A program made the translations under genes and the position numbers. Below are positions 25,009-32,984 of a DNA stretch of 64,000 nucleotides, one piece after another; within the stretch, counting starts at the first letter, position 1; every line of letters starts with the position of its first letter. Source of the DNA: CAZUAQ01 sp964618455 (GTDB lineage Bacteria > Planctomycetota > Phycisphaerae > UBA1845 > PWPN01); the NCBI GenBank assembly GCA_964618455.1, contig CAZUAQ010000013.1, forward strand, positions 1 to 64,000, given 5' to 3'. The notes below the pieces were generated by a model, which ran no database searches, had not been told where the DNA came from, and was given only the letters and a program-made list of their open reading frames with translations.

Positions 25009-27050
25009 ATTTCCTGGCGCCGTGGTATGTCCCGCTCATTGCCGCCGGTCTGACGGTGCCGCCGCTGGTGCTGCTGTACTTTCTCAAGCTCAAGCGGCGC
25101 GAGATGCCGATTGCCTCGACGCTCCTGTGGCGCAAGGCGGTGTACGATCTTCAGGTTAATTCCCCGTTCCAGCGTCTTCGGAACAACCTGCTGCTGTGGC
25201 TTCAACTGCTGATCCTACTGATCACGATTCTGGCGATCTGCGAGCCGATGTGGGCGGGCCGTGGCGGCGAGGGAACCGTGCAGGTGATCCTGGTGGATTG
25301 CTCGGCGTCGATGGCTACGCGCGAGGGAGAAAAGACGCGCCTGGAAATGGCCAAGGAGGAGGCGCACACGCTCATCGACAACATGGCGAACCGCGACCGG
25401 GCGATGGTCATCGCGTTCGCGTCGCGGGCCCGCGTGCTGAGCCCGCTGACCGACAGCCGGGAAGCGCTCCGCCGGGCGATCGACAGTATCGCGCAAACCG
25501 ACGAGCCGGGCCGGCTGAGCGAGGCGATGCGCCTGGCCAAGACGCCGATGTCCAAGGCGGGTGAGTATTCCGGCTTCGGCAACATCAACGAGATCAAGGC
25601 GATCAACCTGATCATGTTTACCGACGGGCGCCTGCCGGACGCGGGCGAGGTGAGTGTGGATCAGCAGGAGTTGGAAGTCGTCCGCATCGGGGCGTCAACC
25701 GACAACGTGGGGATCGTCGCGCTGGACGTCCGGCGACGCTACGAGCAGCCGGAGCAACTCAGCGTCGTGGCCAACGTGCGCAACTTCGGGAGCGAGCCGG
25801 TCACGCGCGACGTCTCGCTGGTGGTGGATGGCGTGCTCAAACCGCCGCAGTCGGTGCAGCTCGGTCCGCTGGGTTCGGCCAAAGAGCTGGAAGGGATAAG
25901 TCTGGACAGTATGCCGCCGGAGGGCAGCGAGGCGACGGCGGTCTTCGATCTGGAACTGGCTACGGCGGCGGAGTTGGAGGTGCGTCTTTCCGGGAAGGAT
26001 GCGTTCCCGGCCGACAATCGCGCCTACGCGGTGGTCACGCCGCCCCGATCGATGACCGTCCTGCTCGTGACGGGCGGGAATCGATACTTGCGGTCGGCGC
26101 TGGCGGCGATGCCCCTGGAACGCTACGACGTATGGACGCCCGAGGAGTACGAGGACGCGGCGCGGGAGGCGCAGGTGGTGGACATTGCGGTCGTCTCGGA
26201 GGCGAGCGACAACGACCTGATCGAGAACGAGCGCAGCCGCTACGACGTCATCATCATGGACGGCCACTCCACGAATCGCCTGCCGCCGGGCAGTTATCTC
26301 TTCTTCGGCGGTGTGCCACTGGTCGACGGGATCACGCGCGGGGAGTTCCAGGAGGGTGAGTTCATGCTCGACTGGGACGATACGCATCCGATCCTGCGTC
26401 ACGTGCTCGTGCAGAACATGGCGGTGGTCGGCTGGTACGATCTCGAGATGCCGCCCCAGGCGGAAACCCTGATCGAGGGGTCGAACGGGCCGGTCCTGTC
26501 GTTGTGGCACAGCGAGCGGCATGTGTTCCTCATCAACGCGTTCGGAATCTTCGACGAGAGCCGCCAGTTTCTCAACGCGCCGTGGGTGCTGATGGACCAC
26601 GGGTTCGTGATCTACATGTACAACGCGTTGCGCTACCTGAGCGGCAGTTCGACGCGTGGTGCCCAGCCGTCTCCTCAACCGGGCGGCACGTTCACGGTCG
26701 TGGCGGAGAAGGACGATGAGAGCATCACCATCAAGCGGCCCGACGGCAGGACCGAGGAGATGCCGGTCCGCAGTTCGGGACTGGTGACCTACGGTCAGAC
26801 GGACCAGGTGGGCATCTATCGCGCCGATACGGGGATCGCCGGTGAAGATGCCCGGGCGGTCAATCTGCTCGATGCCGAAGAGAGCTTCATCGCGCCGAAC
26901 GCCGGGTTCCGCATCGCGCAGGGGGACGTCATCGATGCGAAAGAGAAGGTCGACCCCGCCAATCGGCCACTCTGGCCATACTTCCTGCTCGCGATGGCGG
27001 CGGTGCTGCTGGTCGAGTGGTTCGTCTACAACCGGCGGATGTTCGTCTGA
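25005..27050 (+). CDS. BatA-like membrane protein with VWA domain
   Basis: A 681-residue protein starting with a BatA N-terminal region (MNFLAPWYVPLIAAGLTVPP, then FLKLKRREMPIASTLLWRK) and a second helix (about 58-80). The VWA domain has an intact MIDAS, DCSAS (about 98-102), and TDGRLP. A long extracytoplasmic part follows, including a beta-rich CARDB-like stretch (about 240-330) and an amidotransferase-like stretch (about 340-520). One C-terminal helix (RPLWPYFLLAMAAVLLVEWF) ends the chain. Coupled translation with DUF58 implies a stoichiometric complex with DUF58 and MoxR. The cellular function of such Bat systems is not established. Confidence 0.88.
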   Translation: MNFLAPWYVPLIAAGLTVPPLVLLYFLKLKRREMPIASTLLWRKAVYDLQVNSPFQRLRNNLLLWLQLLILLITILAICEPMWAGRGGEGTVQVILVDCSASMATREGEKTRLEMAKEEAHTLIDNMANRDRAMVIAFASRARVLSPLTDSREALRRAIDSIAQTDEPGRLSEAMRLAKTPMSKAGEYSGFGNINEIKAINLIMFTDGRLPDAGEVSVDQQELEVVRIGASTDNVGIVALDVRRRYEQPEQLSVVANVRNFGSEPVTRDVSLVVDGVLKPPQSVQLGPLGSAKELEGISLDSMPPEGSEATAVFDLELATAAELEVRLSGKDAFPADNRAYAVVTPPRSMTVLLVTGGNRYLRSALAAMPLERYDVWTPEEYEDAAREAQVVDIAVVSEASDNDLIENERSRYDVIIMDGHSTNRLPPGSYLFFGGVPLVDGITRGEFQEGEFMLDWDDTHPILRHVLVQNMAVVGWYDLEMPPQAETLIEGSNGPVLSLWHSERHVFLINAFGIFDESRQFLNAPWVLMDHGFVIYMYNALRYLSGSSTRGAQPSPQPGGTFTVVAEKDDESITIKRPDGRTEEMPVRSSGLVTYGQTDQVGIYRADTGIAGEDARAVNLLDAEESFIAPNAGFRIAQGDVIDAKEKVDPANRPLWPYFLLAMAAVLLVEWFVYNRRMFV

Positions 27051-27148
27051 TCGGTTTCAATTCCGCGAGTAACCTTGCGTCATTTTACAGTGCTCATGAC
27101 ACCCGTGGCTTCGCCGCATCTGTTTATGGGACGTTGGCCGTCTCTCCG

Positions 27149-27162
27149 AAGTCGTACGACTT
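27149..27162. promoter_or_regulatory. 14-bp perfect palindrome upstream of the diguanylate cyclase gene
   Basis: AAGTCGTACGACTT is a perfect palindrome in the 228-bp gap between the BatA-like gene and the GGDEF gene, about 115 bp before that start codon. It is a candidate site for a dimeric regulator. The rest of the gap shows no gene. Confidence 0.35.
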
Positions 27163-27278
27163 TCATTCCCCGCAGATAACTCCAGCCTTCGATCAACGAC
27201 GCGGTCGGTCTCTCCGATAAGACATGCAAGGTCTATTCCAGGCGCCGACCGATAAATCGATCGTTCACGAGGCTGTTC

Positions 27279-28634
27279 ATGCTGGAAGCGAAGTCCATGT
27301 CCGTCCGCCACTCCATTCGCCTGGCCGTGGCATTGACTCTCGTCTCGACATTGCTGGGATCGACTGCCTTCTTCACGTACCAGGTCTACCAGGTCCGCCG
27401 CGACTCCGAGCACCTGCGCTTGCGCATCATGGCGGAGATTTATGCCACGCAGATGGCTCCAACGCTTCTGGCTCACCAGATGGAGGAGGTTGAGCGTGAG
27501 ATCGCGGATTCGCCGAAGCATCCGGGGGTCTGCCTGCTGGCGGTGCTGGATCAGCGCGGGCGGGTGATCACCGTGCGCGGCCACGAGACGCTGCTGTTGG
27601 ACTATCTCGCGAAACACACGGAGCGCCCGGACGAGCCGTCGCAATACGTGGTGGCCAACTTTCCGGGCGATTCGTCCTCGGGTGAGCCGGATCTGGTACT
27701 GGCGGAGGTGCCCATCGTGCCTTCCGGCGCGGACGTGGCCATCGGTTCATTCGTATGCGCCGCGCGGAAAATCGGTGCGACCGGCGTATCCGCTCAGGGC
27801 ATCTGGATGTTCTACATCGGCACGCTGGGAGCAGCGTCGGCCGGGATGGTGCTCGGGCTCTTCTGGCTGAACAAGAAGGTGCTTTCCCCGCTGCGCGAAC
27901 TTACGCGCACGCGCCGGGCCAGTGATCTGGCGAAGAAACTACCGACCCATCGCGACGACGAGATCGGCGAACTGGCGCGCATGCTCGAGGAGATGCATCA
28001 CGAACTGGCCGACTGGCGGAACAAGAACGAGGAACTGGAGCGTTCGGTCAATCATCGCGTGGTTTCGGAGACGAAGAGCATCACGCTCGAGTTGACCCGG
28101 GCCAAGAAGGAGATCTGGACCGACCCGCTGACGAAGCTGAGCAACCGTCGATTGTACGACGAGCGTTTTGCGGGTGTTTTCAACGAGCAGAAGAAGGCCG
28201 GCCGCGAGTTGTCGTTGGTCATGCTCGACGTCGATCACTTCAAGGCGCTCAACGACACGCTGGGCCATCGCGCGGGGGACAAGGTCCTGATCTTTATCGG
28301 GGAACTGCTCAAGCAGTGCCTGCGCGAGGAGGACCTGGCGATTCGCTACGGCGGGGACGAATTCCTGCTCGTGTTCCCGGATGTCGCGCCGGAGGATGCG
28401 CGGGCGATCGCGGAGCGGGCATGCAAGATGTTCGCTCAGCAGATGAAGCTCTATCCGGTCGACCAGCCCCCGACGATGAGTGGTGGTGTCGCCGCGTTGT
28501 GCCATCACCAGGTGGAGTCTTCGCACGAATTGTTCGAACTGGCGGATCAGGCGCTGTACCGGGCGAAGCATGGCGGGAAGGATCAAGTCGTGATCGCCGG
28601 TCAGCGCAGCCCCGCGGAACTTTCTACGCGATGA
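27279..28634 (+). CDS. membrane GGDEF diguanylate cyclase with HAMP region
   Basis: A 451-residue enzyme expected to make cyclic di-GMP from two GTP. One N-terminal helix (about 8-35), a periplasmic sensor region (about 36-165, no recognised fold), and a second helix (about 170-195) are followed by a HAMP-like segment (SPLRELTRTRRASDLAKKLP through EMHHELADW), a coiled linker, and the GGDEF domain (about 285-440). The active loop is intact (YGGDEFLLVF). REED lies five residues before GGDEF, so the RxxD product-inhibition site is present. An alternative start is 27297. It might link surface sensing to the pilus genes, but that is inference. It converges on the DUF6785 gene 19 bp away. Confidence 0.9.
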   Translation: MLEAKSMSVRHSIRLAVALTLVSTLLGSTAFFTYQVYQVRRDSEHLRLRIMAEIYATQMAPTLLAHQMEEVEREIADSPKHPGVCLLAVLDQRGRVITVRGHETLLLDYLAKHTERPDEPSQYVVANFPGDSSSGEPDLVLAEVPIVPSGADVAIGSFVCAARKIGATGVSAQGIWMFYIGTLGAASAGMVLGLFWLNKKVLSPLRELTRTRRASDLAKKLPTHRDDEIGELARMLEEMHHELADWRNKNEELERSVNHRVVSETKSITLELTRAKKEIWTDPLTKLSNRRLYDERFAGVFNEQKKAGRELSLVMLDVDHFKALNDTLGHRAGDKVLIFIGELLKQCLREEDLAIRYGGDEFLLVFPDVAPEDARAIAERACKMFAQQMKLYPVDQPPTMSGGVAALCHHQVESSHELFELADQALYRAKHGGKDQVVIAGQRSPAELSTR

Positions 28635-28653
28635 GTCGCGTTGTCGGCGAGGA

Positions 28654-30672
28654 TCAACTCGGCAGGAACAGCACGGCGGTGCCTTCCTGGCCGGCACTGT
28701 AGATCAGGATCTTGACGACGAACCAGAAGACGGAGCTGAACGTCGTAGCCACGATCATGGCGAAGAAGATCGGGCAGAGCCGCCGATAGGCAGTCACCCC
28801 TCCGGTTCGCATCACCACCCACTTGCACGCCCAACCGATCAGAATCGATAACCAGAAGACCTGCATCGGGTAGGTGTGCGCCATGAGAAAGCCGATCGGG
28901 TGCAGCGGCCACGCCAGGAAGCGATACCGCAGGAAGCACAGCGCGAACACGACCGCCAGACCGATGCCGACGTGCGACATGGCGGTGCCCTGCATCTCAG
29001 TGGCGCGTTCCGGGGATTCCGTGAGTGTCTTGAAGTAGTCCGCCGAGCGTCCGTAGGTCTTCTCAGGCAGAATGCGACCGGACCACTCGTCGGTCAGGAT
29101 CGCACCGCGCGAATAGACGATGCTCAATTGCGCGGCGGTGCTGAGCATCAGCGCCAGCAGCAGGCAGCCGATCCACACGAACAGCAGCTTACGCGGTGAG
29201 CGCAGCTTTTCGACTCCCGCCGCCATGCGCGAGGAGTTGAAGAGATAAGGCATCACGCCCTCGCGCTGATCCATCGTCGGGGCAATGGAGGTGAAGTGGA
29301 TGAGCGTGTGCGATTGGGGCGAGATCAGCGGTCCGGCGGCAGACTCCGCGAAGAGGTGCGGCCAGCAGTTGTACTGCACGAAGAGCAGCCCGGATTCGGC
29401 GATGATGCGGCCGACGACGAGCGAGAGTGTGAACACGATCATGGCCGTCAGGATCGCCACGTGGAGTGGGAGACCCGCCGCACTCAGCCAGAGGCTCGCG
29501 ACTAGGAAGCAGATGAGGAAACCCAGCGCGGCGGCGCGTTCGGAGAGATGTCCCGACGGCGGATGCGCGCGGCCCGGCTGCACGATCGAGCGAAACGCGC
29601 GGGCGAGATGGCGGCGGGCGACATAGACGATGACCAGGGCGTAGCCGATGTACGCGCCGATCTGGTGGTCGTTGTAATGCTCCTGCACCGGGAACTGGAA
29701 CGACTTGCCGATCATCTCCACGACGGCGAGGATTACGACGAATCCCCAGAGGCTGAACGACATCTCCGTGGAGAGGAAGAACGTGACGCCGATCACGATG
29801 ATGAAGGCGTCCTTGGCTTTGATGTGCGGGGGCAGGTGCCGCCAGGGCGCGGTTTCCAGCGCGGGCTGGAGATCGTACTTGAACACGGCTTCGGGGATGC
29901 GGGCGTCGTACTGGTGCCAGCCGTAAAGCATCTGGAGAAGGATGACGACGATGAACGTCGTCCAGAAGTAACGGCTGCGAAACATGGCGTTCAGCCGCTT
30001 GCCCGGCGGCGGCGGGCGAATCGCTTCCAGGGCGATCGTTGCGAGAGGAAAGGGGAGTTTCTCGGCCTCTTCCCACTGGCGGCGAAAGAGGGCCATGAGA
30101 AAGAACGCCCCGATGAAGAACGCGAGGATAAACGGCGACCACATGAACGCGGTGCGCATCCATGGCCCCCATGGGACCTGCGCCTCACCGAGATAGAAGT
30201 TGGTGACGACCTCCTGGTTGTCCGGATCGGCGGAAGGGACAAGCCAGTCGGGCACATAATCCAATAACGGCTGCCAACGCTCGTGGTTGTGGTAAAAGGG
30301 AGCGACGAGTTGATGCGCCCACAGCCGGCTGAAGCCGCTCCAGATCACCGGGCAGGCGGCGAACATCATCGTGGCGATGACGACCAACTCCGCCGACGTC
30401 AGCGGCTCGAACCGCTTCGTCCCCTTCAGCAGCGGATTGGCCACGAGTACGAGCGCGAAGAGCAGGAACATCACTGATACCGGCAGATGATTGCCGATCA
30501 GCATCGTGTTCTCGAAGATGTTCTGGTTGAAGGGCTCGAGAATGCTGATGCCGATAACACCCGCCAGTCCGAGCAGCAACGCACGGGCGCTCATGCCGCC
30601 ATGACGGGGCGCGGCGCCCGCGTCAATGTGCTCGATTCCGCCCACGCGTTGTTGTTGAGGTTCCGCCATCAC
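28654..30672 (-). CDS. DUF6785/DUF6784-type multi-pass membrane protein
   Basis: A 672-residue protein with about 14 predicted helices, of the planctomycete family that I recognise as DUF6785 with a C-terminal DUF6784 (ending AWPLHPIGFLMAHTYPMQVFW, IGWACKWVVMRTGGVTAYR). It is distantly OPT transporter-like. The N-terminus (ALLLGLAGVIGISILEPFNQ) begins the first helix after a soluble 27-residue leader. It starts 6 bp after the stop of the related gene at 30679-32640, so the two are almost certainly co-transcribed and may form a heteromer. Substrate is unknown. Confidence 0.75.
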   Translation of the reverse strand: MMAEPQQQRVGGIEHIDAGAAPRHGGMSARALLLGLAGVIGISILEPFNQNIFENTMLIGNHLPVSVMFLLFALVLVANPLLKGTKRFEPLTSAELVVIATMMFAACPVIWSGFSRLWAHQLVAPFYHNHERWQPLLDYVPDWLVPSADPDNQEVVTNFYLGEAQVPWGPWMRTAFMWSPFILAFFIGAFFLMALFRRQWEEAEKLPFPLATIALEAIRPPPPGKRLNAMFRSRYFWTTFIVVILLQMLYGWHQYDARIPEAVFKYDLQPALETAPWRHLPPHIKAKDAFIIVIGVTFFLSTEMSFSLWGFVVILAVVEMIGKSFQFPVQEHYNDHQIGAYIGYALVIVYVARRHLARAFRSIVQPGRAHPPSGHLSERAAALGFLICFLVASLWLSAAGLPLHVAILTAMIVFTLSLVVGRIIAESGLLFVQYNCWPHLFAESAAGPLISPQSHTLIHFTSIAPTMDQREGVMPYLFNSSRMAAGVEKLRSPRKLLFVWIGCLLLALMLSTAAQLSIVYSRGAILTDEWSGRILPEKTYGRSADYFKTLTESPERATEMQGTAMSHVGIGLAVVFALCFLRYRFLAWPLHPIGFLMAHTYPMQVFWLSILIGWACKWVVMRTGGVTAYRRLCPIFFAMIVATTFSSVFWFVVKILIYSAGQEGTAVLFLPS

Positions 30673-30678
30673 GCCCGC

Positions 30679-32640
30679 TCAAAACGGCAACTGAAACACC
30701 GACTTGGAGACCAGCACGAATCCCAACGCCATCATGCTGATCAGCCCCATTCCGCAACCGAACCCGGCCATCAGGACCGGCGCATACTGACGCCACTGCG
30801 CCCCGTATCGCTTGTAGAACACGTATCGCCCGACGAGTGCCCCGACCATGTGCGGGATCACGAAGTGCGGCAGCAGCGCCCCACCCATGCCGCGAATCAT
30901 GCCGTACGCCAGCAGCACGGGCAGGCCGACCTTGGACATCACGCCGTACGCCACAATCGCGATTGTCGTCCCCGCCGCCACGAACTCCGGCCGAAACGCC
31001 TGGGCGAACTGCCCGCCGCCTTCCGTCGTGGCGGAGTAGGTCAGGCACATGTTCAACGCCTGGAGGTCCCACATCTTTTCCGTGAACGGGTACACCGGCG
31101 AGGGAATCGGCGCGAGCCGCCAGATGAACTCGCTGAACAGCAGCATGGCCACCAGGATAACCGGCAGGATCACGAACTCGGCCTTGAGGATGCTCGTGAT
31201 TTTCGTGCCGGTCAGTTCGACCTGGCGGAAGTAAACGACGTGCTGGCTGTCGTTGGAGATGGGAATCGGCGCGAACCAGATGTCGATCTTTTCATACCCG
31301 GAGAGAATGAACGCGCCTTCGCGGATCAGTGGGACGTCAACGTACTGGCCGACCACGCCTTCCATCCGCGCCGAGACGTACGAAATCACCGGGGTATAGA
31401 CGAAGCCGTAACCCAGCAGGATCCACAGCGGGAAGTCCGGCACCAGCCAGAAGTGGCAGAGGCTGATGTACGTGCATGTCGACACCAGGTAGATGCCGAG
31501 GGCGATCCAGAGATTGATGTCGCCGCGTCCCTGCGGTGGGTTGAACAGGCGCCGCCAGTCCGGGCGGGCGTGATCATCGCCGTCCTCGCGCCGTTGGCGT
31601 CGCATCGAGGAGATGACGTGGAAGATGCCGATCAGAGCGATGGCGATGGTGATGCCGATGCCGAAGCTGAAGTAGAAGTCCACCGTGTTGGCGAACTGCG
31701 TCTGAACAGTGTCGCTGCCGGGCTGCCAGGAGGAGAGGATACCCTGCTGATGGAGGATGGGGTTGGCGATCATGGTCAGGAGCATGCCGACCGCTTCCCC
31801 GACGACTGCCCAGAAGGGCAGCACCATGCCGAGGATGTAATGGCCGAGATCGAACGAGATGCCGAACGGGACGGCAGGCATGAGGCCGTCGGTCCGGTTG
31901 GTGAAATCGGTCCAGGGAATGTCGATCGGCATGATCGGCTGGAGCAGGAGTTCGCTGGTGATGGTGGGGATACCGACGTAGATGAACCCGAAGGCAAGCC
32001 CAAGCACCGCGCCGATGGAAAACACGCGCCACCGCCACGATTCCTTACCCTGCGACGTCTCCGCCAGGGCGACCACACCGGCAGCCCCGACCGGCGCGAG
32101 CGGAAAGGGCAGGCGCTCCACGTCGGAGGTGATGCGAAAGAGCACGTAGCCGAGGCCGAAGCGCTCGAGCCGCGTGAAGATCATCTGCAGCGTGACCAGT
32201 CCGATTGCCGGGGCCCAGCCCCAGTGGAAGAACGTGCGTTGGGCAAGAATGCTCTCCCCGGGGGCGAACCACTCAGGGAACTGCCCGGATAGCCCGAGTC
32301 GCGCGGCGGCCTCGGACTGGACAATGTACTGGTTCCACAGCAGGCCGCTGTAGGGCAGCGTGATGGCGGCGCCCGCCATGTAATAGAGCACGAAGACTTC
32401 GGGGCTCTTGAGCGTCGAGAACGACCGGCGGGCAACCTCGATGAAGAGAATGACCGTGACCCATTGCGCCGCCGGTCCGAGCCCCGCCCCGGCGATGAGC
32501 CCCATGTACATGCTGCCGGGCATCATGACCATGCCGATGAAGAGCGCGGCCACGATGCTCTTGGCATTGAAGCCGCTCTCCCAGCGATCGGGAGGCGTCA
32601 TGATCTCCCGGAATTCACGTAACTCGCGGTCTTCTCTCAT
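30679..32640 (-). CDS. OPT-like multi-pass membrane transporter homologue
   Basis: A 653-residue polytopic protein with about 14-16 helices. The N-terminal half has the OPT-like pattern FNAKSIVAALFIGMVMMPGSMYMGLIAGAGLGPAAQW and VILFIEVARRSF. A charged cytoplasmic loop sits near 355-375 (RRQRREDGDDHARPDW). A second large soluble loop covers about 430-480. It is the upstream member of a two-gene unit with the DUF6785-type gene. OPT proteins move peptides or metal chelates; nothing in this sequence defines a substrate. It begins with a 30-residue hydrophilic stretch. Confidence 0.75.
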   Translation of the reverse strand: MREDRELREFREIMTPPDRWESGFNAKSIVAALFIGMVMMPGSMYMGLIAGAGLGPAAQWVTVILFIEVARRSFSTLKSPEVFVLYYMAGAAITLPYSGLLWNQYIVQSEAAARLGLSGQFPEWFAPGESILAQRTFFHWGWAPAIGLVTLQMIFTRLERFGLGYVLFRITSDVERLPFPLAPVGAAGVVALAETSQGKESWRWRVFSIGAVLGLAFGFIYVGIPTITSELLLQPIMPIDIPWTDFTNRTDGLMPAVPFGISFDLGHYILGMVLPFWAVVGEAVGMLLTMIANPILHQQGILSSWQPGSDTVQTQFANTVDFYFSFGIGITIAIALIGIFHVISSMRRQRREDGDDHARPDWRRLFNPPQGRGDINLWIALGIYLVSTCTYISLCHFWLVPDFPLWILLGYGFVYTPVISYVSARMEGVVGQYVDVPLIREGAFILSGYEKIDIWFAPIPISNDSQHVVYFRQVELTGTKITSILKAEFVILPVILVAMLLFSEFIWRLAPIPSPVYPFTEKMWDLQALNMCLTYSATTEGGGQFAQAFRPEFVAAGTTIAIVAYGVMSKVGLPVLLAYGMIRGMGGALLPHFVIPHMVGALVGRYVFYKRYGAQWRQYAPVLMAGFGCGMGLISMMALGFVLVSKSVFQLPF

Positions 32641-32760
32641 GGGTTGGCGGCAAGTTTAGGGGCAACGGGGGGGATGTTCCAGCCGACGGGAGCAAGCTCG
32701 GACGCACCGTACAGGGAACCTTCGGCAGTGGCAGAATGATGAACTCAAACCGCCAATCAT

Positions 32761-32778
32761 TGTGTGCGGTCGCACACA
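32761..32778. repeat. perfect 7-bp stem hairpin
   Basis: TGTGTGC-GGTC-GCACACA forms a perfect stem with a 4-base loop, about 120 bp upstream of the OPT-like operon and 207 bp after the end of the FtsX fusion gene. No T-run follows on either strand, so an operator or repeat is as likely as a terminator. Confidence 0.45.
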
Positions 32779-32798
32779 TCTTGCCTTGATGAAGATTG

Positions 32799-32953
32799 TT
32801 CAGTCAGTACCCCGACCGTGAGGGAGGGGATAACGGAAAGCACACACCTGCGACGTGAAGCCCCAGCGTGAGATGGAGATTGGCCTTCGGCAGGACTTCT
32901 TACGCAGCTCGAGCCTGTGCCCGTATCCGCTTCCTGACGGGTGCGGTACTGAC
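32799..32953. repeat. dispersed repeat, copy B, with inverted partner
   Basis: The segment 32799-32830 is the inverted copy of the 32-bp repeat at 16701-16732 (31/32 identical). A shorter, diverged copy in the opposite orientation lies at 32933-32953 (CCTGACGG then GGTACTGAC conserved). The two arms enclose about 100 bp, giving a small inverted-repeat element reminiscent of a MITE or structured RNA. No target duplication could be identified. Confidence 0.7.
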
Positions 32954-32984
32954 ATGACGACTGATATTGGCCCACCTGGTGAGA

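Larger units (their letters stand above)
32641..32984. other. 344-bp spacer with repeat elements
   Basis: This spacer separates the OPT-like operon from the FtsX fusion gene. It holds a perfect hairpin at 32761-32778 and the dispersed repeat pair at 32799-32953. No gene is supported. Any promoter for the OPT-like genes must lie here, but no good match was found. Confidence 0.6.

Noticed and set aside
30487..32292. 601-codon plus-strand frame opposite the OPT-like gene
   Set aside because: The product is an Asp/Arg/His/Gln-rich shadow of a membrane protein gene.
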